The notes beneath the pieces were generated by a model. That model was not told the origin of the DNA, searched no databases, and saw nothing but the letters and a program-made list of their open reading frames with translations. From the NCBI GenBank assembly GCA_037178975.1, contig JASJZH010000004.1, positions 2,232,001 through 2,296,000 on the forward strand: a stretch of 64,000 bases of DNA, written 5' to 3'. The stretch is from Oscheius tipulae (lineage: Eukaryota; Nematoda; Chromadorea; Rhabditida; Rhabditidae). This document shows, in pieces, positions 56,830 through 64,000 of this stretch (positions within the stretch are counted from its first letter, which is position 1; each line of letters begins with the position of its first letter). The position numbers and the translations under genes are program-made.

Positions 56830-57843
56830 TCAGCCGGTTCGACGCGGCTCCGCAGTGGCAGCAATCGGACGGAAGGTGAGGGGAAAGTCGCGGAAGAAGT
56901 CCGACTTGAGGATTTCGCTGTAGGAGGGGCGTTCTGGCGGGAGCGGATGCAGAAGGCTGGTGATGCAGGCTCGCAGCTGGGCCGTGCCTATCCACTTCTT
57001 GGAGAAGCGGATGCGGTGGTTGAGCATCTCCTTCAGCATTTTCTCGTGGTCGCGATCGTCAAAGGGGAAATGGCCGGTCCCAGAGACGTAAAGAATGATT
57101 CCGATGGACCAGACGTCAGCTGGCCTGCCGAGATAGTCCTTGTCCAGAAGAATCTCCGGGGCCACGTAGGCTCGACTCCCACAGTGAGTCTTGCTCTTTT
57201 CCGTTGGTCCGATGTAGCGGGCAAAGCCGAAATCCCCGAGCTTCACGTTCTCCCACTGGTCGAGCAGAATGTTCTCGCACTTCAGGTCGCGATGACATAT
57301 CCCCTTTTTGTCCAGATACGACATGGCTTCGACGAGCTGACGGAAGGTGATTTTGATGTCCATCTCCTTCATTCCTTTTTCCCCTCTCGACTGGATGTCC
57401 TTGAGTTTCAGCAGAAGGTCAGTCGGACAGAATTCGGTCGTAAAGACAACGAATGGAAGCTGATGGTCGAGGCGGAAATCCTTCACTCCGAAGAAGTTGA
57501 GAATGCAGCGGTGTTCTATCTTCTGACAGATTTGGATCTCTCTGGGCAGGAACTTTCTCACAAAATCGTTGTCCCTCTGCGTGCAGACGACCTTGACAGC
57601 TACTCGAGTCATCCCGTTGTCCTTCGTAGGTACCTGAGCCTTGTAGACAATCGAATAGCTGCCGGATCCGAGCTGCTCGTCTATGATCACTCCCTCGGCC
57701 TGCAGCTTCGTCATCAGCTGCTTGTAGGTTGGCTCCTTCTCCAGCTCCATTGCCGCCTCATACGAAGCAACAGCCTTCTCATGGCTCTTGGTCCTCCTCT
57801 TCTTCACTTGTTCCTTCGATCCGAGCCCGCTCTGCTTGCTCAT
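56830..57843 (-). CDS. Intronless TSSK-like serine/threonine kinase
   Basis: Testis-specific-serine-kinase-like protein kinase, probably acting in sperm formation. One uninterrupted frame of 337 aa from ATG 57843; the frame extends upstream to 57930 without an ATG. Kinase subdomains are intact: glycine loop LGSGSYSIVYKA, VAVKVV lysine, HRDLKCENILLD, DFGFARYI, THCGSRAYVAPEI and the DVWSIGIILY helix, all in the CAMK/TSSK style. The N-terminal ~60 residues are Lys/Ser-rich. It is the only multi-hundred-residue gene here without introns except the nested repeat protein, which fits a retrocopy origin as in vertebrate TSSKs. It lies 277 bp downstream of the OTUD5-like gene on the same strand. Confidence 0.9.
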   Translation of the reverse strand: MSKQSGLGSKEQVKKRRTKSHEKAVASYEAAMELEKEPTYKQLMTKLQAEGVIIDEQLGSGSYSIVYKAQVPTKDNGMTRVAVKVVCTQRDNDFVRKFLPREIQICQKIEHRCILNFFGVKDFRLDHQLPFVVFTTEFCPTDLLLKLKDIQSRGEKGMKEMDIKITFRQLVEAMSYLDKKGICHRDLKCENILLDQWENVKLGDFGFARYIGPTEKSKTHCGSRAYVAPEILLDKDYLGRPADVWSIGIILYVSGTGHFPFDDRDHEKMLKEMLNHRIRFSKKWIGTAQLRACITSLLHPLPPERPSYSEILKSDFFRDFPLTFRPIAATAEPRRTG

Positions 57844-58119
57844 AGCCTTGGAGAGAGAAAGCCGTCCAGTCGGGTAGCACGAGGTGAGATTGATTGTAGT
57901 CTGGCTTCGAGTTCTGTCGAGTCCTGTCAACTCTAATCACTCGAAATTACTATTTTTGTGTAGAAAAAGTAAGGCAACTAAATTTAATAAGAAGAGTAAA
58001 GAAATACAACTAAGAGCAACATCAACCGGTAATCGTTCCTGAGAGACAGACAGGGCACTTGATTATGCACCAATTCGGGGGTAGGTAGGTAGACAGACCT
58101 GTGTGCGTGGGTAGAGAAG

Positions 58120-59720
58120 TTATGAATCCTGCTTGGCCGAGTCCGGCATCTCCTCGGTGTTCTTCTTTTCCAAATCCTTCATAAACTGCTGCTGCGAGAG
58201 GAGCAGAGCCTTGGTGACCATGGCGCTATCCTCTCCGTCGTCTCCTTCAAAGTCAACAGCTGAGATCTATGTTGAACAGACTAGAGAGAAACAGCACTAA
58301 CCTCCCATTAGAAGGAGTTCCTCGTAGAGTCCCGGATTTGGCTCGTCGGCCTGCTTACTGCTGCACGGCTTGTCCACTTCCGGCGGTGGTTCCATGGATC
58401 GCGAGCCACAGGGAACGTCGGCAGATTTGACGGGAGAGGCAGCTGAAAATGGCGATTGTGGGAGCTACAACTGCACGATTTCTAAGGTCAAATTGTCATG
58501 AAATAATAGAAGAAAGTCCCACGCTTCTTGTCCTTCTGTGCCTCGAGAGACTGAACATATTCCATGTAGGACTCTCTAGCGACCTGATCCTTGATTTCGT
58601 CTTCCGTCTTCTGCCAATCCGACATGTGTAACTTGTCCTGAAACAGAACCTATCGCTATACCTTGTTTTTCGGGTTGAATCAACAAGAAAACTGCCTTAT
58701 TTAACAAGACAAACAGCAAATTAGGAGCTTACATGAAGCATCGTCTCCTCAATGTGCGACATTTCACTCTGTCTCATCGTATCTGTCATCAATTGGGCAT
58801 CTGCGCTGCCGGGAACATGTCCGGGCAGTCCGAGGCCGACTCCAATGGTGGCAGCATTGGGATCGACGACGGCGTTGTAGTGAACACCTCCGTGGTAGCT
58901 GAGACGCAGTGGCGCATTCATCTCGGCATTGGAGCGCGGATTGAAGGTATTGCTCGGATCCTCGTTGTACTCGAAGATCTCGACAGGACGCGCGTACATC
59001 TCCGAAATGGCCTGAATCTCGACGTGGTTCCCGTGCGTCTGTGGCAGTCTCTTCCTCGTTAAGTAGGCATCAAAATCTTCGGTTACGAACTGCGAAAAGT
59101 GGTCCCGGTTGCGGTCCATGTAGTCCATGCAGAGACGACGGACCTCGCCGTGCATTTCCTGGTCGCCGTAGACTTGGTCGGCTGGAATGAGTTCATTTAT
59201 GAACCTCCACTAAAATGAACATACCAACAGCTCGGAACAGACAGGCGCCGTCTCCCTGCATCGGCTTTATCTGCCATCCTTTGGCCGTTCCCAGTCTTTC
59301 AGCAAACTGCAGCTCGAGCTGATCATCGCGGAAGCCGCCAGTCCTCTCGTCGTCCGAATTCACGTCCGGAGAGGGCGAACGGGAGCGGAAACCTGAACGG
59401 TGAACATTGTATGTTTTGAATTCTATCAGTTCGCATATTTCCTGAATTGTAGTTAAAAGAAACGAGCAACTATACCTTTCTTGGAAGGAGGAGAAGATGT
59501 AGTCGACAAGTCGGGGAGGTTTCTACGAGTCTTGCGGCTAGTTGGTGAGGGCGGACGACGTTCCGACGTAGGGCTTCTGGAAATAAGAAAAATGAAGTTT
59601 TTAACTAGCTTCTGTTGGACAAAATCATAAAATTGAGTGATTAGGCTACCTCGAAGGTCCCGGCTGGACCGAACGTTCCTTGACAAAAAGTCCCTTTTTG
59701 CTTTTAGGCAATACGGTCAT
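58120..59720 (-). CDS. OTUD5: OTUD5-like OTU deubiquitinase
   Basis: Cysteine protease removing ubiquitin chains. Exons (transcription order): 59650-59720, 59476-59576, 59225-59392, 58733-59181, 58523-58637, 58302-58442, 58120-58259; 394 aa. A basic Ser/Pro-rich N-terminus leads to the OTU domain with catalytic DGACLFRAVADQVYGDQ (Asp and Cys) and the His motif YHGGVHYNAVVDP, followed by the OTUD5-specific ATIGVGLGLPG segment, the DWQKTEDEIKDQVARESYMEYV helix and a C-terminal ALLLSQQQF motif resembling a UIM. The ATG immediately follows CTCCGTTCAG, an acceptor signal, so the mRNA 5' end may be trans-spliced or come from a 5'UTR intron. The 58259/58302 junction uses the acceptor ATCTCAG. Confidence 0.92.
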
Positions 59721-59907
59721 CTGAACGGAGAAAATTAATGGGCAATGAGGAGATGGAAGAGTACAAATGGGGGCATATGCATTACAAAGAAGAGGTATAA
59801 TTCGGAGACGAACCGACATGAACAAAAGTTGGGAAACGATAAATAAACTCTTCATAAATCTGTTAATTACAAATATGTACAAAATGCGGAGGGGGACGAA
59901 TCGAGGA

Positions 59908-60704
59908 CTATTTCATCCTTGCCCTGAAAGAAATGTGTTTCTGCGTGGCTATTGGCTCATCGCAGACTGTCGCACTGAAAAAGGGGAGAATTTGGAAAGA
60001 GAAGGGCAAACATACACTGGAGATCCTCCATGTTCATTGTCCACGAGTGGATATGGTCCCTGGAAGCCCGTCTCCACATCACAGAAGCCATCCTGCTCGC
60101 GACACAACTTGACCTCCAGGATGACTCGCTGCTCCTTGTAGCGCTGGTCCTCGTTATGAGCGTACTCGTACATCCAGCCCAGTGTGTGCTGAAACGGGAT
60201 CCATAGAGGTTGTGAAATGATCACAAACAAGACAATGTAGTGGTTTTCAGTGAATATCACCAACAGCAAAAAAAAGTGTGAACTCACCCCACATCGTAAG
60301 CATTGAACATCGCGAACGACATGCTTTCCCGTCATCATTTCCCTCGTCTGCTTCTCCGTACAGCGAATGTTCCAGACTCGGAAGTAGAGTGAAGCTTTAC
60401 CTGTACTGCCTGGAATGTGGGTTCGTTAGAACAAGAATAATGCGAGACGAACCTTGAAATCGATGCGACATCAGCTCGTGGCTGTTTGTGAGATAGCAGA
60501 AGCATTGTCCGCAGGTTACGATCCTCTCACCACCTGAAAATTCGCTTTTTTTACGGCTAATTGCTGGACAATGGTCTCGGCTAAATGTTACAGGGAAATT
60601 TAGACAGAAACGCAGGTGTAAATCGATGAAATCAGAGAGAAAAACGTACCGTTGTAGATAATGTTTTGACGTGGAACAGACGACTCCGGCTCCGGGGAGG
60701 CCAT
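59908..60704 (-). CDS. Yippee-like zinc-binding protein
   Basis: Small nuclear/cytoplasmic protein of the Yippee family (function largely unknown, linked to cell division and stress). Exons (transcription order): 60650-60704, 60453-60533, 60288-60409, 60016-60188, 59908-59974; 165 aa. Family hallmarks: CGQCFCYLTNSHELMSHRFQG, then GKASLYF, MMTGKHVVRDVQCLRCGHTLGWMYEYA and RYKEQRVILE, with both CxxC zinc pairs intact. The C-terminal ~50 residues extend beyond the usual Yippee length (about 120 aa). The ATG directly follows TATTTTCAG. Its stop is 187 bp upstream of the OTUD5-like start on the same strand. Confidence 0.9.
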
Positions 60705-61896
60705 CTGAAAATAGCACTACTGAACAGAGTCCCCAGAAAAAGGAGTTAAATTTTTCCTTCCAAATTCTACGCAGCAATTACAGGACAAAGCCTTAGGCAA
60801 ACGAGAACACATGATGATCGAAAGACTGCCCTATCGCGCATCGATTCCCCTACGGTAGTCCGTAGTCAGATATATGTGCACTACATTGAGAGATGCGAGG
60901 GAAAGCAGCGAATTTAGTCGAATTTTTTTGAGAAGGAAAATTTCTACTTCCGAACAACGCAATCTGTTCCCAAGCAAAGTTTTTCGTAGTAAAATACGAG
61001 CAATTAGTAGGAACAAAAGAAACTTCAAGTAAAGAGAGATTAAACGCAACGGGATTCGACTAGTTTTGGGAAAGAACAGTTCCACTCTGATTTAGTCTGA
61101 CTGCCAGCTGGTCTCGGCACATGTACTGACTTTCAACGCTACTAGATCGGGTATGTTCATTTTTTTTCTGTGAAGTTGTCTACCAAATTGTTTGTGAAAA
61201 TAGAAAGATCAAAACAAACCTAAATGTGTCTTCTTCGGAGTTTCATCATGTTCGATCCGTCGCTGATCGTCCTCTGAAACCACAATATTTGCTTAAGAAC
61301 TGGGAAAATCCAGAAAGTACTGACGAGATGCAGCTTACATAACCTTAGGAAAACAAACACTTCCACATAAACAAGCTCGATCACTGTTTTTTTTTCCTTT
61401 TGCACCTGGAGATTGGTAAAACGTTCTATTATTACTGCTGTTTCATCATGCGATGAAACTATGAATAACACTAGTTGCTAATATATAGGGCTACGGAGTG
61501 GGTCTTTGGCTTTTTCTTCTATTTATCGCTAGAGATTATGGGCAGCACGTGAAAACTTGGGGAGAGTGTAACTTTTCAAACATCATCATTTCCCGCCACA
61601 ATATAATTGTCCGCAAACTCAAAAATATTCATGTTTTCGGGTTTTTGTTTTCATAAGGATAAAACTGTCTTTCACCCAAGGAAAATGTCTCGATAGGCTC
61701 CAAAATAAAGAACAAAAGAGCAGAATGACTCCTCGATCTATTTACGTCTCTTCCGTTGTTGTCTCTTCCGGTCAGTTTGATGGCAGCCGCCGCTCGAGGT
61801 GCTATATCCGAGCGAGGACCCGGTTTTACCCGCCATTATTTGCTCTTTTCTGATCTGTGCCTTTTGCAGAAAGAGGTCTTCCACATCTCCTAGCCA
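60705..61896. other. Divergent intergenic region between YPEL-like and ZIP genes
   Basis: 1.2 kb, AT-richer than the flanking exons. No gene or RNA was recognised. The right end carries a CCTTTTGCAG acceptor-like site (about 61860-61869) before the ZIP start codon. Confidence 0.5.
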
Positions 61897-63664
61897 ATGG
61901 TATCCGACAACACAACAACTGGTAAGTGTTTTTTTTCCAATCCAATCTAATCCTACCTTCAGCTCTGATCTGGGGTTCCGTGGCGACGGGAGTCGTTTCG
62001 CTGCTCTCTCTGTCCGGCGCGTGTGTCCTTCCCCTGATCACAGGCTCGTCTCGTCAAAGATGGATGCAGTTCTTCATCGCGATGGCCGTCTCAACTCTCA
62101 GCGCCGACGTTTTTCTCCATCTACTGCCCGAAATTCTTGGTATCCATCATCACGAAAAGGATCACGACCATCATCATCTCCACGAGCACAGCAATGACTC
62201 TTCCCACCATCGCAGTCACAAAGAGACAGGCGAAGAAGAAGAGGACACGAGTCATTGGTACAGTCTGAACGAGGAACGGGACCGTCTGATCTGGATGAGC
62301 ATAGTCCTTCTGGCTGTCTACCTCGTCTACCTCTTCGAGTTCTGCGTCTTCTACCGGAAGCGACACACTCATCATCCGGAGAAGGTCGCCCACTGTCCGG
62401 CTCATGACGAACAGCGCATTTCGGCTGGCAGCTCAGGATCGGATGTCTCCTTGACGTCGATGAAGGAAGAGGAATCGAATGAGCGAGAGAAGACGGTCAC
62501 AAAGTGCTGTGGACTCACCAGTCGAGCCATCATCATTCTTTTCGGCGATGCCATTCATAATTTCATTGACGGTAGGTCTCTTTTTTTCTTATCTGAGCTT
62601 GACTGAGTTGTGTTGACTTCCGAGAGTATATTAGAACAGTAGCACTGTAAGTGAATCGTTTGATTGTTATGACATTTAGAGGGTTGTCGCGGTAAGATTA
62701 AGTGTTTCACTAGCCAATAATCTTTCGTTCTCTTTTATGCTACTTGCCCGTTCTGAAGTCATTCCACTCTTCCAAAAACATAGCAGTTTTCTGAGAATTA
62801 CTTTCCCACTTCTCCTCTCAAGAATGACCTCACAACATGACCCTCAGATCTAGTCAAGCTCTGCAAAGCTGAATCATTCTATATGTTTTAACTTCTGTAC
62901 TATCAAATATCCGCCTCTAGGAGAGAAACTTACTCGGGCCGTCGTTTCTGTTAGTCTAACCTAAATCACAGACTCATGCTGATTTGCCCTATAAGTGAAG
63001 TTTGGTTGTCAACCGGACTCGTGCCAGTGTTGATCCGGTGTGCGCCAGTGAGGCGCAAATTCGGGGAAGACGAACTATCCAAGAAAACTTGCACCCAGTT
63101 TGAACATACGCTCACCATAACATACAGAGCAGTATTCTAAATGAATACCAAGGTTTTCGTCATCCCCGTCGCCGTAAAGTGACTTCCTCCTCACAACATC
63201 CCTCCTAAACAAAGCCCTTTTCAGGTGTGGCCATCGGGACGTCTTTTCTGAACTCGACCCAGTTGGGTCTCGTCACGTCGATAGCCGTCGTCTGCCACGA
63301 GCTGCCTCACGAACTCGGTGACCTGGCTGTCCTTCTGGATTCCGGCCTCTCGCTCTCGCGATCTCTCCTGCTCAATCTCGTCTCGGCGCTAACTGCCTTC
63401 CTCGGACTCTACCTCTCGATCATCTTGCAGTCCCAGCTCGAGAATGTCGTCTTCCAGCGGGCTCTGCTCTGTCTGACAGCAGGAATGTTCCTCTACGTGG
63501 CCTGGATTGACATGTTGGCGCATCTGAAGCACGACTCGTCGCCCGAAGACTACTGGCTGCTCGTGCTATGTCTACAGTTCGCTGGTTTCCTCGTCGGCTT
63601 CCTCATCATCTTCATCATCGGCTGGTTCGAGCATGATCTCTTTCACACTGACCACAAAGACTAG
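61897..63664 (+). CDS. LIV-1 subfamily ZIP zinc transporter (SLC39-like)
   Basis: Moves zinc into the cytosol from outside or from organelles. Exons 61897-61921, 61963-62571, 63225-63664; 357 aa. An in-frame TAG precedes the ATG. Predicted membrane helices begin at about residue 10 (LIWGSVATGVVSLLSLSGA). The loop has a His-rich stretch (HHHEKDHDHHHLHEH and more) typical of zinc binding. TM4 motif GDAIHNFIDG and TM5 motif HELPHELGD are the metal-site signatures of the LIV-1 group (HNFxDG, HExPHExGD), close to ZIP7/ZIP13. The last helices end FHTDHKD. A poly(A) signal lies only 8 nt after the stop. Confidence 0.92.
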
Positions 63665-63671
63665 AAAAATG

Positions 63672-63696
63672 AATAAAATAAGCAAATGTCTTTATT
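63672..63696. terminator. Overlapping convergent poly(A) signals
   Basis: AATAAA on the plus strand at 63672-63677 (ZIP gene) and AATAAA on the minus strand at 63691-63696 (downstream gene). The two stop codons are 72 bp apart, so the 3' ends of the mRNAs should overlap or abut. Confidence 0.65.
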
Positions 63697-63735
63697 TAGT
63701 ACCCGTCTCGTGATAAGCACCGTCTGGACAGTCAA

Positions 63736-64000
63736 CTACTTCGTCTTGTACCAGCTATTCACAATCTCCAGGCCGTTTTCAGTCTCCTTATACCAAGCAA
63801 TGTAGCCACAAGTCGCCTTGCCCTTCAGGCCGAAGAGTTCCAGGCGATCACAGCGATCTCCAGTGATCAACGAACTGTTGGTGGCCTGAAACGGGAATCT
63901 AATTGTTCTGTAGTTACCCACCTTGAAGGTGAAGTGGTTGGTCGAGCAATCGATCGAACCACAGGTTCCAATATTATCGTATCGGCAGTAGTAGTTGTAG
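63736..64000 (-). CDS. 3' end of an unknown cysteine-containing (probably secreted) protein, partial
   Basis: Not recognised. Exons 63922-64000 (continuing beyond the window) and 63736-63885, joined in phase 0 over a 36-nt intron, encode at least 75 residues. Visible cysteines (YYCRYD, GTCGSIDCST, DRCDRLELFG, ATCGYIAWY) are evenly spaced and fit an extracellular domain. It ends WYKTK. Nothing N-terminal can be judged from this window. Confidence 0.6.
   Translation of the reverse strand, partial: YNYYCRYDNIGTCGSIDCSTNHFTFKVGNYRTIRFPFQATNSSLITGDRCDRLELFGLKGKATCGYIAWYKETENGLEIVNSWYKTK

Noticed and set aside
57844-57930. N-terminal extension of the TSSK-like kinase
   Set aside because: The open frame continues to 57930 but starts with TTG; the first ATG is at 57843, and the extension overlaps a dispersed repeat-like sequence.
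1-64000. CRISPR array, bacterial operon or prophage
   Set aside because: Intron-rich genes with animal domains throughout; no spaced direct repeats or phage genes.

Overview
This is a 64 kb piece of a compact metazoan nuclear genome, not bacterial DNA. Every large protein is built from many short exons whose boundaries follow GT..AG rules and whose phases join exactly. Most introns are very small: I traced junctions of 28, 29, 32, 36, 37, 39, 40, 41, 42 and 43 nt, usually with TTTCAG-like acceptors. The gene set (NR2C receptor, boule/DAZ, atlastin, alpha2-delta subunit, ASPM, TWK-type K2P channel) is animal. The K2P channel, the small introns, closely packed co-oriented genes and acceptor-like sites just before several start codons point to a nematode-like ecdysozoan, but the species cannot be fixed from the sequence.

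Layout. 144-3687 (+) NR2C nuclear receptor. 3688-5184 gene-free, with a ~180 bp-arm foldback repeat. 5185-18646 (-) a tight same-strand block in transcription order DIS3L2, mitochondrial RNA polymerase, SKP1-like; one polymerase intron carries a complete same-strand gene for a secreted repeat protein (8607-9353). 20906-27481 (+) calcium-channel alpha2-delta-like protein. 27906-29723 (+) unknown type I membrane protein. 30795-34620 (+) small three-finger (activin-receptor/Ly6-like) membrane protein without a kinase. 34923-36938 (-) atlastin. 37596-39006 (+) boule/DAZ. 39007-43294 gene-poor. 43295-49359 (+) K2P channel with two MITE-like elements in one intron. 49450-50576 (-) small secreted cysteine-rich protein. 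52705-56718 (+) ASPM with four tandem IQ exons. 56830-60704 (-) a second tight block: Yippee-like, OTUD5-like deubiquitinase, intronless TSSK-like kinase. 61897-63664 (+) LIV-1 type ZIP transporter. 63736-64000 (-) 3' end of a secreted protein gene.

The genes do not form one pathway. Two groups (DIS3L2/POLRMT/SKP1 and YPEL/OTUD5/TSSK) have the strand, 160-350 bp spacing and upstream acceptor signals expected of trans-spliced operons; this is inference and needs RNA evidence. Non-coding sequence holds several inverted-repeat (MITE-like) families and degenerate tRNA-like (SINE-like) copies. All gene models come from manual splice reasoning; splice sites without transcript support are the main uncertainty.
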